From JAGOTP01 sp964598725 (GTDB lineage: Bacteria; Patescibacteriota; Patescibacteriia; 2-12-FULL-60-25): a stretch of DNA of 64,000 bases. The notes under the pieces were generated by a model, which saw only the letters and a list, made by a program, of their open reading frames with translations, was not told the DNA's origin and made no database searches. Both the position numbers and the translations under genes were made by a program. Of the stretch, positions 7,743 through 16,967 are shown piece after piece; the stretch's first letter is position 1, and the number at the start of each line of letters is the position of its first letter. Where the stretch lies: contig CAZRCW010000002.1 in the NCBI GenBank assembly GCA_964598725.1, forward strand, positions 1-64,000, written 5' to 3'.

Positions 7743-7805
7743 CCCCGGACGAGCTCACGTTGCACACCCCATGCACCGCGAGCTCGATCCGGGGACTCTG
7801 TTTTT
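7743..7805 (+). terminator. Long terminator of islet B
   Basis: CCCCGGACGAGCTC pairs with GAGCTCGATCCGGGG (one bulge) across a 23-nt loop that holds an inner TGCA/TGCA hairpin. ACTCTGTTTTT follows. Same nested layout as the other islet terminators. Confidence 0.75.
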
Positions 7806-7822
7806 AAAAACGATTTTGTGTT

Positions 7823-8584
7823 TTACGAAATGCGCTTGTCTTGTACGCCTTGCCACATGTGGCTGAAGATTTCACGCATCGCATCGGCCAAGTCCTGGCT
7901 TTCAATCAAGATATAGATAATCTCCCCACGTAAGGTCGACATCACCACGCGATTTCCATAGACCTGAATGTCCGCGAAGAATTTACTTGGACCATTCTCT
8001 TTGATGACGGCGATGTGTTCATCCGGAATTCCGGTGAGAATCTTTTCTTCTCCACGCGTGTAGAAAATCAAACGACGCTTCGGGCGAATTTTGTTTAGGG
8101 CCTTGAAGAATTCCATGTTGCCTTCGGATGGGTAGAGACGCACCACATCATCGAAGTTCGCCACTTCGTCCAACGTCTTCGGGGCCACTTCTAACAAATC
8201 CTTCTGCAAGGCACGGATCCCCTCTTTACCGGTAAACATCTTCACGATTGGCTTTTCGCCGCGCTGCAGTAAGCGGAGCTCTTCGACCGACGCTTCGACT
8301 TCTTTCAAGGTCGTCTGCATATGCTGCATACGCGCCTGCATGAAGGAGATCAAGCGATCTGGCGCTTCAGCAGAAAACAGGCGCTTTTTGCCTTGTTGAA
8401 GCGTGCTCATCAAGCCATTCTTCATGAGCGCGTCGACAGCTGCATAGGCCGTGACGCGGGAGATTTTGGCGAGCTTTGCGAGATCCTGAATCGTCGATGG
8501 ACCCGCTTCGAGCGAGACTAAATACAGCTTGGATTCACTTTCGGTGAAGCCTAAGGTGCGAAGGAGCTTATCCCAAGAAGCCAT
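7823..8584 (-). CDS. TrmB-like transcriptional regulator
   Basis: 253 residues. An N-terminal winged helix-turn-helix (LGFTESESKLYLVSLEAGPS, DLAKLAKISRVTAYAAVDAL), a coiled-coil linker near 85-110, and a C-terminal domain like those of TrmB-family regulators follow. Such proteins usually sense a sugar or other ligand; the ligand here cannot be told. It lies 33 bp downstream of gyrB on the same strand. The leader is pyrimidine-rich with no Shine-Dalgarno. Confidence 0.8.
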   Translation of the reverse strand: MASWDKLLRTLGFTESESKLYLVSLEAGPSTIQDLAKLAKISRVTAYAAVDALMKNGLMSTLQQGKKRLFSAEAPDRLISFMQARMQHMQTTLKEVEASVEELRLLQRGEKPIVKMFTGKEGIRALQKDLLEVAPKTLDEVANFDDVVRLYPSEGNMEFFKALNKIRPKRRLIFYTRGEEKILTGIPDEHIAVIKENGPSKFFADIQVYGNRVVMSTLRGEIIYILIESQDLADAMREIFSHMWQGVQDKRIS

Positions 8585-8617
8585 AGGGAAAAGAAAAGAA
8601 TAAAGAGCAAAAGAAGA

Positions 8618-10657
8618 TTAGAAGTCGAGGTCTTTGACGTGCTTGGCGTTGGTCTGAATGAAGCGCTTGCGTGGAGCCACATCGCTCCCCATCAAAATAT
8701 CGAACATTTCGTCGGCTTTCTGGGCATCTTCTACGGTAACGCGTTTCATAAGGCGTCGCTCCGGATCCATCGTCGTCTCCCACAACTGTTCTGGGTTCAT
8801 TTCTCCCAAACCTTTGTAGCGCTGAATATTGATGCCGCCGATACTGAGCATGCCTTCGATCGGTTCCTCGACAACGAGAGCGACTTCGGCCTTCTCTTCA
8901 CTGACTTCTTCCTTGCCTTTTTTCAACTTCGCCGAGCGTTCTTCTTTGGCTTTCATCATCTCTTCCATACCTTTATCGCGTTCTTCATCGCTATAGGCGT
9001 AACGGATTTCTTTGCCACGCTGCAAACGGAAGAGCGGTGGCTGAGCGATGTAAATGTTACCGTTCGTGACGAGCACCGGGAAGTAGCGATAGAACAAGGT
9101 CAACAAAAGCGTACGGATGTGCGCTCCGTCGACGTCGGCGTCGGTCATGATGATCACGCGACCATAGCGGAGCTTGGTGATATCGAACATGTCGCCGATG
9201 TTGGTACCCATCGCGATGACCAAGTTCTTAATCTGCTCGTTGCCGAGCATCTTGTCCAAGCGGGCACGTTCGACGTTCAAGATCTTTCCACGCAGTGGCA
9301 AGATGGCTTGGTTATCGCGGTTGCGACCCTGTTTTGCGGAACCTCCGGCAGAGTCTCCCTCAACGATGTAGAGCTCACACACGGCTGGGTCACGGTTCGC
9401 ACAGTCAGCAAGCTTGCCTGGAAGCGTCATGCCTTCGAGTACGCCTTTACGCAACACCGTTTCACGGGCAGCACGAGCGGCGGCACGGGCGCGTTGGGCG
9501 AGCACACACTTCTCAAGAATCGCCTGCCCATCCTTAGGATGCTCTTCGAGGAACATCGTGAGCGCTTCACTCATCACGGATTCAACCGCGCCACGGACTT
9601 CTGGCGTGCCAAGTTTGGCCTTGGTCTGCCCTTCGAACTGTGGTTCTGGGTAGCGAATCGAAATGACGGCCGTCAACCCTTCGCGAACGTCTTCGCCCGA
9701 CAAGTTGTCGTCCTTTTCTTTGATGAAGCCTTTGTTACGCGCATAGCTATTCAAGACACGTGTGAGCGCTGCACGGAACCCCTGAACGTGCGTACCACCT
9801 TCTGGGTTGATGATGTTGTTCGTGAAGGCGTAGAGCGTTTCGGAATAGTCTTCCGTGTATTGAAGCGCGATCGAGACTTCGGATTTTTCGACCTGTTTTT
9901 CCACTAAGAAAATATTCTCATGCTTCGCTTGCTTCTTGTGGTTCAAGAAACGGGTGTACGAAGCCACACCTCCCTCGAAGTAAAAACCATAGACATCCTG
10001 CTGGCCTGGTTCACGGGCGTTCGTAACCGTCAGGCGAATGCCTTTCGTGAGGTAGCACTGCTGGCGGTAGTGGTCGACAATACGCTGGTGATCGATCGTA
10101 ATCCCTTCGGTGAAAATGGTTGCATCTGGATGGAAGATGATGGTCGTTCCATGATTATCGCTTTTTCCGATCCGTTTGACGTCACCCTGGGCTTTTCCGC
10201 ACTTGTAAAACTGCTGGTATTTTCCCCCATCGCGTTCGACGATGACTTCCAAATCATCGGACAAGGCGTTCACAACGGACACACCCACCCCGTGCAACCC
10301 ACCGGAAATCTTATAACCACTTGATTCTCCACCGAACTTTCCACCGGCATGGAGCTTGGTCATGACGAGCTCAAGCGCGGATACACCGTATTGCTTGTGG
10401 GTATCAACTGGAATACCGCGACCGTTGTCGGTAACTGAGATTTTGTCGCCCGGAAGCAACGTAATCGAAATCGCATCCGCGTGTCCGGCCATGGCTTCGT
10501 CGAAACAGTTGTCGACCACTTCACGGAGTAAATGAAACAAACCATCCGGGCCCGTGGACCCAATGTACATACCCGGGCGCTTGCGCACCGGCTCCAAACC
10601 TTCAAGGACGGAAATCTGATCGGCGCTGTAGCCGTTCTTCGCGGGTGTTTTAGCCAT
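8618..10657 (-). CDS. gyrB: DNA gyrase subunit B
   Basis: 679 residues; ATPase subunit of a type IIA topoisomerase that supercoils DNA with GyrA. Visible motifs are the GHKL start (EGLEPVRKRPGMYIGST), the ATP-binding VVDNCFDEAMAGHAD, the TOPRIM EGDSAGGSAKQGRNRDNQAI, the metal-binding DADVDGAHI, and the C-terminal QRYKGLGEMNPEQLW. A Lys/Glu-rich insertion (EEMMKAKEERSAKLKKGKEE) lies just before the last motif. ParE is the alternative, but only one such gene is in view. ATG 10657 is chosen from the family start; longer upstream readings are unlikely. Confidence 0.93.
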   Translation of the reverse strand: MAKTPAKNGYSADQISVLEGLEPVRKRPGMYIGSTGPDGLFHLLREVVDNCFDEAMAGHADAISITLLPGDKISVTDNGRGIPVDTHKQYGVSALELVMTKLHAGGKFGGESSGYKISGGLHGVGVSVVNALSDDLEVIVERDGGKYQQFYKCGKAQGDVKRIGKSDNHGTTIIFHPDATIFTEGITIDHQRIVDHYRQQCYLTKGIRLTVTNAREPGQQDVYGFYFEGGVASYTRFLNHKKQAKHENIFLVEKQVEKSEVSIALQYTEDYSETLYAFTNNIINPEGGTHVQGFRAALTRVLNSYARNKGFIKEKDDNLSGEDVREGLTAVISIRYPEPQFEGQTKAKLGTPEVRGAVESVMSEALTMFLEEHPKDGQAILEKCVLAQRARAAARAARETVLRKGVLEGMTLPGKLADCANRDPAVCELYIVEGDSAGGSAKQGRNRDNQAILPLRGKILNVERARLDKMLGNEQIKNLVIAMGTNIGDMFDITKLRYGRVIIMTDADVDGAHIRTLLLTLFYRYFPVLVTNGNIYIAQPPLFRLQRGKEIRYAYSDEERDKGMEEMMKAKEERSAKLKKGKEEVSEEKAEVALVVEEPIEGMLSIGGINIQRYKGLGEMNPEQLWETTMDPERRLMKRVTVEDAQKADEMFDILMGSDVAPRKRFIQTNAKHVKDLDF

Positions 10658-10722
10658 AGAAAGAGTTGGCGGGATCGTACCAGGAGGTAGGCCCGAAGAG
10701 AAGTGGATGATATACTGACGCC

Positions 10723-11586
10723 ATGCTGTCTTCAGAACATCAGATTGGGAGTGGAATGACCGAATCCGACCTCCGGGCCGCGTCCTGGTGGGCTCGGCAT
10801 GGACTCGCATTGCGCCGTTTAGGCTATGGGAGCTTGGTCGCTATCAGCATTGGCCTCTGGGGATTCACGCTCTGGACCTATCTCGATGCCTACGTCATCT
10901 CTTGGCCGCGCGAATCGCGCATTCAAAAACTGATTGCACAACAAATGATTCCGCAAGAGATCATCCGACGAGTTGCGCCAGAGGCCCTGCAACCAGGTGA
11001 CGTCTCGACCTTTGAAACCACCGATAGTCGTTTAGATGCCCTCAGCAGTCTAAGTAACCCAAATACGCTGTGGTCCGCCCGCGTGAGCTACGCCTTCAAG
11101 CTCGGCGATCAAACCAGCGACATTCAACAGGTGACGGTCCTTCCGCATAGCACACGGCCACTTGTCTCGCTTGGTTTACGTGGGAGTGGCGACGCACAGC
11201 TCGATGTACGATCGATTGTCTGGCAACGCATCAAGCAGGAAGACATCAACGGCGATTACGACACGTTTGCCGCCGCCCGCCAAGATTTTGTATTCAGCGA
11301 GAATCCAACTTATGTTTCTGTTGGAGATGGAGTTGGAACAACCGATTTTACCCTGACGAATAACACCGCCTTCGGTTATTGGAATGTAGAGCTATATGTG
11401 ACCTTGCTGCGCCAAGGCATTCCGCTAGCCGTCAATAAAATCGATGTCCGTGAACTCAAACCAAACGAAGTCCGACCGATCTCGCTTCAATGGCTGGAAG
11501 AAGTCACCGGTGTTGATCAAGTCGATATCGTTCCCTACGTTGATATTTTGGACAAAGCCAGCTATTTACCAACCGATCGACTCTAG
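10723..11586 (+). CDS. Membrane-anchored protein of unknown function
   Basis: 287 residues. A cytoplasmic N-terminus, one membrane helix (SLVAISIGLWGFTLWTYLDAY) at about 37-57, then a large exterior domain rich in beta strands (FVFSENPTYVSVGDGVGTTD). No family is recognised with confidence. TATACT ends 6 nt before the ATG, so the mRNA is probably leaderless. It precedes rodA by 38 bp on the same strand, which hints at a cell-envelope role; the start region faces gyrB divergently. Confidence 0.75.
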   Translation: MLSSEHQIGSGMTESDLRAASWWARHGLALRRLGYGSLVAISIGLWGFTLWTYLDAYVISWPRESRIQKLIAQQMIPQEIIRRVAPEALQPGDVSTFETTDSRLDALSSLSNPNTLWSARVSYAFKLGDQTSDIQQVTVLPHSTRPLVSLGLRGSGDAQLDVRSIVWQRIKQEDINGDYDTFAAARQDFVFSENPTYVSVGDGVGTTDFTLTNNTAFGYWNVELYVTLLRQGIPLAVNKIDVRELKPNEVRPISLQWLEEVTGVDQVDIVPYVDILDKASYLPTDRL

Positions 11587-11624
11587 CCCTGGTTTATTCA
11601 AGTCTTGCTGGGTAAGATCGGAAC

Positions 11625-12767
11625 ATGCAGCGCTTGCTTGTTCTCTTAGAACGTCTCGATTGGGGCATGTTGATTGCGGCTGCCTCGCTCGTCGCGATCG
11701 GTCTGTCGATCATTTACGGCATCGGCATCTCCCGTGATCCGATCGATTTGTTTTCGTTTTATAAACAATTAGCCGCCCTTGGGATCGGTGTTTCCATCGC
11801 ACTTGCATTGACGATTATCGACTATCGTCACCTGCGTTCGTTGTCGGTTGTGGTATATATCGTCGGTCTCGTTTTGCTCGTATCGGTGCTCATCTTTGGA
11901 CAAACGATTCGTGGGACACAAGGTTGGTTCGTGTTTGCTGGCTTTTCGTTTCAACCGGTCGAACCGGCCAAGATTTGTTTAGCCGGATATCTCGCCGCCT
12001 TCATGGCGCGCCATGGCCATGGCCGTTTGAGTTGGCCAAGCTTTCTGCGCAGTGCGGGCGCCACGGCGCTCTACATTGGACTGGTCTTCTTACAACCGGA
12101 CTTCGGATCCGCCATGGTCATGCTGGCGATCTGGGGCGCGATGGCGCTCTTCGCCGGTTTACCACGCTTCGCTTGGCTCATCTTGCCATTGATCGCCGCG
12201 GCCGGAATCGGTCTTAGCTGGACCTTCGCCCTGAAGCCATACCAGAAGGAACGCATTATGGCGTTCGTCGATCCAAGTGCCGACACCCGCGGTTCTGGCT
12301 ATAACGCCGCTCAAGCCCGCATCGCGATCGGTTCGGGAGGTTGGCTTGGAAAAGGAATCGGCGAAGGCTCACAGGCGCGTCTGCGTTTTCTCCCGGAAGC
12401 GGCGACCGACTTTATCTTCGCCGTCGTAGGAGAGGAGCTCGGTTTTGTAGGCATCGCGGTCACGATCGTCCTCTTCGGTTGGCTATTCACGCGCTACATT
12501 CTCACAGCCTTAGCTTCGGGTGATGACTTCGCCGCCCTTCTGTTGATCGGACTTGGCGCAACGCTCCTCGTTCACGTTGTTGAAAACGCCGGAATGAACT
12601 TAGGCGTCCTACCGATCACCGGTATTCCCCTTCCTTTCGTCTCAAGCGCCGCTTCATCGCTCGTCGTGGTCTGGGTGAATGTTGGCCTGGCCCAGAGCGT
12701 CGCTGTCCGCCGTCGGAGCGAAAGCGCTGCCCATGCCGAGCTCCATGAGCGCTATTCCACCCAATAA
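11625..12767 (+). CDS. rodA: SEDS-family peptidoglycan polymerase RodA/FtsW
   Basis: 380 residues and about ten membrane helices. SEDS glycosyltransferases polymerise lipid II with a partner penicillin-binding protein. Family motifs are TIRGTQGWFVFAGFSFQP, QPVEPAK, QPDFGSAMV, GSGGWLGKGIGEGSQ, LPEAATDFIFAVVGEELGF and the final GIPLPFVS. The GSGGWLGKG/LPEAATDFIFA block favours RodA over FtsW. TAAGAT ends 6 nt before the ATG, consistent with a leaderless message. It is followed by the tRNA-Gly/tRNA-Thr pair. Confidence 0.9.
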   Translation: MQRLLVLLERLDWGMLIAAASLVAIGLSIIYGIGISRDPIDLFSFYKQLAALGIGVSIALALTIIDYRHLRSLSVVVYIVGLVLLVSVLIFGQTIRGTQGWFVFAGFSFQPVEPAKICLAGYLAAFMARHGHGRLSWPSFLRSAGATALYIGLVFLQPDFGSAMVMLAIWGAMALFAGLPRFAWLILPLIAAAGIGLSWTFALKPYQKERIMAFVDPSADTRGSGYNAAQARIAIGSGGWLGKGIGEGSQARLRFLPEAATDFIFAVVGEELGFVGIAVTIVLFGWLFTRYILTALASGDDFAALLLIGLGATLLVHVVENAGMNLGVLPITGIPLPFVSSAASSLVVVWVNVGLAQSVAVRRRSESAAHAELHERYSTQ

Positions 12768-12803
12768 ACATCGATTTTTTGGTTCATCCACAGCATATTT
12801 GGC

Positions 12804-12832
12804 TTGATTTTTGGAAAAGACTCTCTTATACT
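12804..12832 (+). promoter_or_regulatory. Promoter of tRNA-Gly/tRNA-Thr
   Basis: TTGATT, 17-nt spacer, TATACT. A short palindrome CTTATTCC-A-GGAATAAG lies between the promoter and tRNA-Gly. Confidence 0.7.
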
Positions 12833-12896
12833 GCGGGCACATCTGGAGAAGGCACTTATTCCAGGAATAAGGCTTTTCCGGGCCACAGACGACTCC

Positions 12897-12971
12897 GCGG
12901 GTATCGTATAGTGGTTATTATGGGTGCTTCCCAAGCACCAAAGACGGGTTCGATTCCCGTTACCCGCTCCA
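12897..12971 (+). tRNA. tRNA-Gly (anticodon CCC)
   Basis: Acceptor GCGGGTA/TACCCGC, anticodon stem GGTGC/GCACC with loop TTCCCAA, T arm ACGGG-TTCGATT-CCCGT, and CCA encoded at the 3' end. Confidence 0.96.
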
Positions 12972-13054
12972 CCCACCAAGTTCGCAAAACGGACGAAGGT
13001 GGAATGACAAGGTGAACTCTGGTAAAGAGGCTCACGCCCGATTACCAGAGAGGC

Positions 13055-13130
13055 GCCAATTTAGCTCAGTTGGTAGAGCAATGCTTTCGTAAAGCAGAGG
13101 TCCCGGGTTCGACTCCCGGAATTGGCTCCA
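13055..13130 (+). tRNA. tRNA-Thr (anticodon CGT)
   Basis: Acceptor GCCAATT/AATTGGC, loop TTCGTAA (anticodon CGT), T arm CCGGG-TTCGACT-CCCGG, and CCA encoded. The outermost anticodon-stem pair is A:G. It is cotranscribed with tRNA-Gly 83 bp upstream. Confidence 0.96.
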
Positions 13131-13137
13131 TGGAACG

Positions 13138-13161
13138 ACACTCCCTTTCGGGAGTGTTTTT
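13138..13161 (+). terminator. Terminator after tRNA-Thr
   Basis: ACACTCCC-TTTC-GGGAGTGT followed by TTTT. A typical short backbone terminator. Confidence 0.85.
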
Positions 13162-13196
13162 CTTTCCAGGCTTCTCAACTTCAAGAACCACTAACT

Positions 13197-13223
13197 AAAA
13201 CTCGCCCCAAAGAGGCGAGTTTT
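13197..13223. terminator. Bidirectional terminator
   Basis: AAAACTCGCC..GGCGAGTTTT: the stem has an A-run before and a T-run after, so it works for the tRNA unit and for the convergent gene ending at 13241. Confidence 0.75.
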
Positions 13224-13240
13224 GAGAACCACTCTCGTTC

Positions 13241-13873
13241 TTACGGCGAAATCACCAGGTATTTCTTCACGTCTTCCTTTGTCATTCGTTCGCTCAACTT
13301 CTGGCCGAGTGCAGCGCCTTTTTCATCTTCGGTCGTACCCGTCATCTTCTCGCGAAGCGCCTGACTCACGACACCTGGATGAATGAAGAACTTTTTGAAT
13401 TCAGCGCGCGTCCAACCGAAAGACGTGTTCAAGAAGGCATCGATCTCGCCAGGCTGAGTTGACGTACCGGACTGCGCAACGAAATCATCGAAGGCCTTGT
13501 CGACGTCCGCATCCGAAACACTCACGCCATATTCTTTGGCGAGCTGATCGAGCGCGGCGATCTGCACAACCTGCTCGTAGGCAGCGTCGCGCGTTTGTTG
13601 GTTCACTTCGGTTGGCAACTGACGCTGACGAGCATCTTCGGTTTTCAAGTAGACGCGCTGTGCATCGATCTGTGACAGATAATCGGAGTAGGTCGCTTTT
13701 TGGCCACCCACTTTAGCCGCTGGAAAGGCTGTCATTTTGGCGAAGGCGCGCGTCGCGCCGCCCTCCCACTGTTTACGTGTAATCCCGTACGAAAAAACGG
13801 CGGACACAGCTCCAATCGCAGCAACCAAGACGACAACCACTCCAACGATGATGACAGTACGTTTTTGAATCAT
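13241..13873 (-). CDS. SurA N-terminal-like anchored chaperone
   Basis: 210 residues: an N-terminal membrane helix (TVIIVGVVVVLVAAIGAVSA), then a helical SurA-N-type domain (QQTRDAAYEQVVQIAALDQL, AKEYGVSVSDADVDKAFDDF) of the kind found before parvulin domains. No parvulin catalytic domain follows. It probably binds unfolded exported proteins outside the membrane; this is inferred from the domain. It sits 3 bp downstream of the FtsB-like gene stop region, so the two are one unit. Confidence 0.75.
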   Translation of the reverse strand: MIQKRTVIIVGVVVVLVAAIGAVSAVFSYGITRKQWEGGATRAFAKMTAFPAAKVGGQKATYSDYLSQIDAQRVYLKTEDARQRQLPTEVNQQTRDAAYEQVVQIAALDQLAKEYGVSVSDADVDKAFDDFVAQSGTSTQPGEIDAFLNTSFGWTRAEFKKFFIHPGVVSQALREKMTGTTEDEKGAALGQKLSERMTKEDVKKYLVISP

Positions 13874-13876
13874 AGA

Positions 13877-14320
13877 TTAGATAGTAACGAAATAGCGCAA
13901 CCAGCGACGAGGAATCGATTGACCTTCCAACGGATCGGTGGCAGGTTCATCCGTCGTAGCCGAGTCGGACCAGCTGGGACGAGCGGTCGTATCCCCTTCT
14001 TCGAACAAAATCACATGCTCACCCGGCTTTTTAAGGTTAAAGCGCAAACGTGCCTCCTGCTCAACATAAGCGTCGGTTTTCATCGTGTCCAGCAAGGAGG
14101 TCATTGAGTGTTTTTGACTCTCGAGGGCGGCAACTTGGGATTTGAGACCTTCGATCTCTTGGTCAACTTTCCAACCCCGATAGGTTTCGCGCACCGTTGA
14201 CGCACTCACGAAGAAGACGATGGCCGCAAGCAGTGCAAACACCATCGGCCAACGCAAAGATGGAAAGGACGAATGCCCTCCCGCTCGTGGGTGAAGCGAC
14301 GAAGAACCAAGGGGCGTCAT
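13877..14320 (-). CDS. Septum formation initiator (FtsB/DivIC) family
   Basis: 147 residues: a cytoplasmic N-terminus, one membrane helix (MVFALLAAIVFFVSAS), a coiled coil (VDQEIEGLKSQVAALESQKH), then the family tail ARLRFNLKKPGEHVILFEE. FtsB/DivIC proteins link early and late divisome parts. A Ser/Thr/Pro-rich extension follows. It is cotranscribed with the SurA-N-like gene and lies 20 bp after the PH-domain gene, in a cell-envelope block with murE and rodA. Confidence 0.83.
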   Translation of the reverse strand: MTPLGSSSLHPRAGGHSSFPSLRWPMVFALLAAIVFFVSASTVRETYRGWKVDQEIEGLKSQVAALESQKHSMTSLLDTMKTDAYVEQEARLRFNLKKPGEHVILFEEGDTTARPSWSDSATTDEPATDPLEGQSIPRRWLRYFVTI

Positions 14321-14340
14321 ACGCGAACAGGCCTAGTCTA

Positions 14341-14973
14341 TCACATCGGACGATGCATGCCTTCTTCCAACCAATCGAGTTCCTCTGGAGTCGCCTGTTC
14401 AATCTGATGGATCAAGCGTTCGCGTTGGGCCTGGATCGGATCTTTCTGCGGCCCCTGATTCGCCTGATGGGTGGCCTGATGGCCATGTCCACGAAGTTCT
14501 TGAATCGATTGGGCCAAGCGATCCGGCCCACGGAGATCGGTCATGGTAATTGAGGGCACCGAACCGGCGTTGGTACGGATCCGAAGCGTTCCAACTCCCC
14601 AGATCGAGCGCCAAAGACCCCGCTTCTCCCATTGAACATCACCAACGTGTGAAAAAGCCGCTTCCGAAACATGCCGATGCCACATCCCGGTTTGAGACAC
14701 ATGAACCAACCGACGATCGGTTAAAATCAAGGCCGTCGCATCCCACAAGCGGAACGCGCGCCAAGCGGCAAGCGCTCCAATCACAACTGGCAGACAAAAC
14801 AACGCAATCCCGACTGCGCCCAACTTGAATAGAGGGAAAATGAAGAAACAAGGCAAGACGATGAGTAACGCAAATCCAAGTAAGCGCACGATAAGGGCAG
14901 AGCTATGACCGCGGAAGACACCCAATACCTTCTCTCCCGATTGGACCTTCACGACATCAGAAACGTGAAACAT
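14341..14973 (-). CDS. PH-domain (bPH/YdbS-like) membrane protein
   Basis: 210 residues. After a short N-terminus come two membrane helices (LLGFALLIVLPCFFIFPLF, AVGIALFCLPVVIGALAAW), then a bacterial pleckstrin-homology domain (ALILTDRRLVHVSQTGMWHR, SHVGDVQWEKRGLWRSIWGV, GTLRIRT). The C-terminus is a Gln/His-rich segment and a short helix. Function not established for the family. It lies 11 bp downstream of the MurE-like gene. Confidence 0.8.
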   Translation of the reverse strand: MFHVSDVVKVQSGEKVLGVFRGHSSALIVRLLGFALLIVLPCFFIFPLFKLGAVGIALFCLPVVIGALAAWRAFRLWDATALILTDRRLVHVSQTGMWHRHVSEAAFSHVGDVQWEKRGLWRSIWGVGTLRIRTNAGSVPSITMTDLRGPDRLAQSIQELRGHGHQATHQANQGPQKDPIQAQRERLIHQIEQATPEELDWLEEGMHRPM

Positions 14974-14984
14974 AGGATGGATCG

Positions 14985-16328
14985 TTAAGAAGATGACTGA
15001 GCAAGGTACCGCTGCATCGCGACTCGGATCCCGTCTTCAGCCGCTTCACGTTCGCTCCACGGCAGTTTCTGATCATTTGCGACACACATCCATGTCTCAC
15101 TACCCTTGCCTGTGATAATCACGAGATCATTCGGCTCTGCCAAGAGCATAGCTTTTTGAATGGCGGCGCGACGATCGAGGAGTCTGAAGAGCGTTTTGCC
15201 CTCTTCTTTTTTTCCGGTCGCAAGCGCGCCCGCCACGATCTGATCGATAATCGTCTGTGGATTATCATCGTAGGGATCTTCGTTCGTCACGATCATCACA
15301 TCTGCCGTTTCGGCCGCCATTCGACCCAGGATGGGTCGACGCGCAACATCTCTCCCACCACCGCACGAACCGAGTACATGGATCAAGCGTTCATGTGGAA
15401 CGGACGACAAGGCTGTATAAAATTGTTTCAACGACTCTGGCTCTGGTGCATAATCGATGATCACCTTCCAGGGCTGTCCGTTATCAACTCGCTCGAATCT
15501 TCCCGGTAGTCCCTTGATTTTCTGGAGCTGTTTGATTGCAGCATCTAGCGGCACCTCTAAGACCTGGCAGACCGTCAAGGCTGCAACCATGTTCTCAACA
15601 TTGTATTTGCCTGGAATCGACAAGTGCATCGGATGACCGGCGACAACCGATTCAGACCCATTCGGCGAAAGAACCAACCCCTCAGCCTTCAAGCCTGTTC
15701 CCTTGGTGATACCATACCAAGCTATTTGCTTGAGGCCAGGCGTCGAAGCGTAGTAATCAGCGTGTTCGCTTTCGGCGTTAATAACCGCAACCCGTGGAAT
15801 AACGCTTCCGTTCAGTGTTTTCGGAGGTAAACTCACCAAACATTCAAAGAGAATACGTTTGGCACGTTTATAGTTTTCAAATCCCCCATGCGCCTCGATA
15901 TGCTCAGGCGTCAAGTTCGTGAGAACAGCGATGTCGTACTGGATACCCAATTGTCGATGCTGTACCAATCCCTGTGAAGACGTTTCGATAACCGCATAAC
16001 GACAGCCTGCTTTTACCATCTGACGCAACATGCGCTGGATGAAAAAGCGACCGGGCATGGTCATCTTGGTGTCGTTTAACCACTCGCGCTCACCGATTTT
16101 GAGGATAGCGGTTGTCGTGCAGCCGGCTTTTTCACCGGTCGCTTCTAAAGCCTTCGCGATCGCGTAGGATGTCGTGGTTTTTCCGTTCGTGCCGGTCACG
16201 CCGATCACGATAAGCTGCTTGGATGGATGGCCATACACAAACGATGCCAAGTTCGCCAAGGCGTAGTGATAGAAATCGAGTGTATGGGCTGGCAATAAAC
16301 GTTTTACGTGTTCTTTGAGGGACGGCAT
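14985..16328 (-). CDS. murE: Mur ligase, UDP-MurNAc-tripeptide synthase type
   Basis: 447 residues, ATP-dependent amino-acid ligase of peptidoglycan precursor synthesis. Motifs: P-loop TGTNGKT (45-51), SSQGL and LTNLTPEHIEAHGGFENY of the central domain, VENMVAAL, and the C-terminal GSCGGGRDVARRPI and VIITGKGSETWM. The N-terminal UDP-binding domain is short or absent, making it about 40 residues shorter than typical MurE. The added amino acid cannot be fixed here. ATG 16328 is the first ATG; an upstream in-frame TTG would overlap pgsA. Confidence 0.87.
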   Translation of the reverse strand: MPSLKEHVKRLLPAHTLDFYHYALANLASFVYGHPSKQLIVIGVTGTNGKTTTSYAIAKALEATGEKAGCTTTAILKIGEREWLNDTKMTMPGRFFIQRMLRQMVKAGCRYAVIETSSQGLVQHRQLGIQYDIAVLTNLTPEHIEAHGGFENYKRAKRILFECLVSLPPKTLNGSVIPRVAVINAESEHADYYASTPGLKQIAWYGITKGTGLKAEGLVLSPNGSESVVAGHPMHLSIPGKYNVENMVAALTVCQVLEVPLDAAIKQLQKIKGLPGRFERVDNGQPWKVIIDYAPEPESLKQFYTALSSVPHERLIHVLGSCGGGRDVARRPILGRMAAETADVMIVTNEDPYDDNPQTIIDQIVAGALATGKKEEGKTLFRLLDRRAAIQKAMLLAEPNDLVIITGKGSETWMCVANDQKLPWSEREAAEDGIRVAMQRYLAQSSS

Positions 16329-16335
16329 AACGATG

Positions 16336-16920
16336 TCACAAACTATAGGTGACAAACGAGATCACCGCCAGAACCAGCGCAAAGCCAAAAATAATAATGG
16401 CTGAGGGCAGCGCGTACGGGATGTGGATGAATTGGTTCGCCATCAGCAGGACGACACCCGCAGTTTGTAGGCCCATTTTGACCTTGCCAAAGATATTGGC
16501 CGAGGTGTAAGCGTGGCGACGGCGGAAGCGCGTATAGGCACCGACCATGATGGCGACCTCCAGCGCGACCAAGAGACCAGCGAATAGGGGGTGGATTTGA
16601 TTGGCAACAAAAAGTAACGCGATCGATCCAACTAAGGCCTTGTCCGCGATCGGATCGGCGACGGTTCCCCACATGGTGATCTGTTTGCGAGTGCGCGCCA
16701 GCGATCCATCCAAGACATCCGTAAACGCGGCAAACAAAAACAACGCGAACGTCCAGCCCCACAGATGATCGCGCGCCGCCGAAATCACAAACGGCACGAG
16801 CAAAAACCGACCCAACGTGAGCTGGTTCGGCGTGACCCAAGAGGGAATGAGCTTAAGGAACGTGGCCTTGAAGAAGCGATCGTGCGGATACAACCGCACG
16901 TTCTCATTTGTCATGAGCAT
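16336..16920 (-). CDS. pgsA: CDP-alcohol phosphatidyltransferase (PgsA type)
   Basis: 194 residues, polytopic. It carries the full catalytic signature of the family, with D68, D71-G72, A75-R76, G85, D89 and D93 (DVLDGSLARTRKQ, GTVADPIADK). The reaction moves a phosphatidyl group from a CDP-lipid to an alcohol; glycerol phosphate is the commonest acceptor but is not proved. The murE start follows 7 bp after its stop. A second ATG (16914) is an equally possible start. Confidence 0.85.
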   Translation of the reverse strand: MLMTNENVRLYPHDRFFKATFLKLIPSWVTPNQLTLGRFLLVPFVISAARDHLWGWTFALFLFAAFTDVLDGSLARTRKQITMWGTVADPIADKALVGSIALLFVANQIHPLFAGLLVALEVAIMVGAYTRFRRRHAYTSANIFGKVKMGLQTAGVVLLMANQFIHIPYALPSAIIIFGFALVLAVISFVTYSL

Positions 16921-16967
16921 ACGGGCACTCCCCTATAGGATACGGGAGGAGCAGCCTTTCAGCAAAG

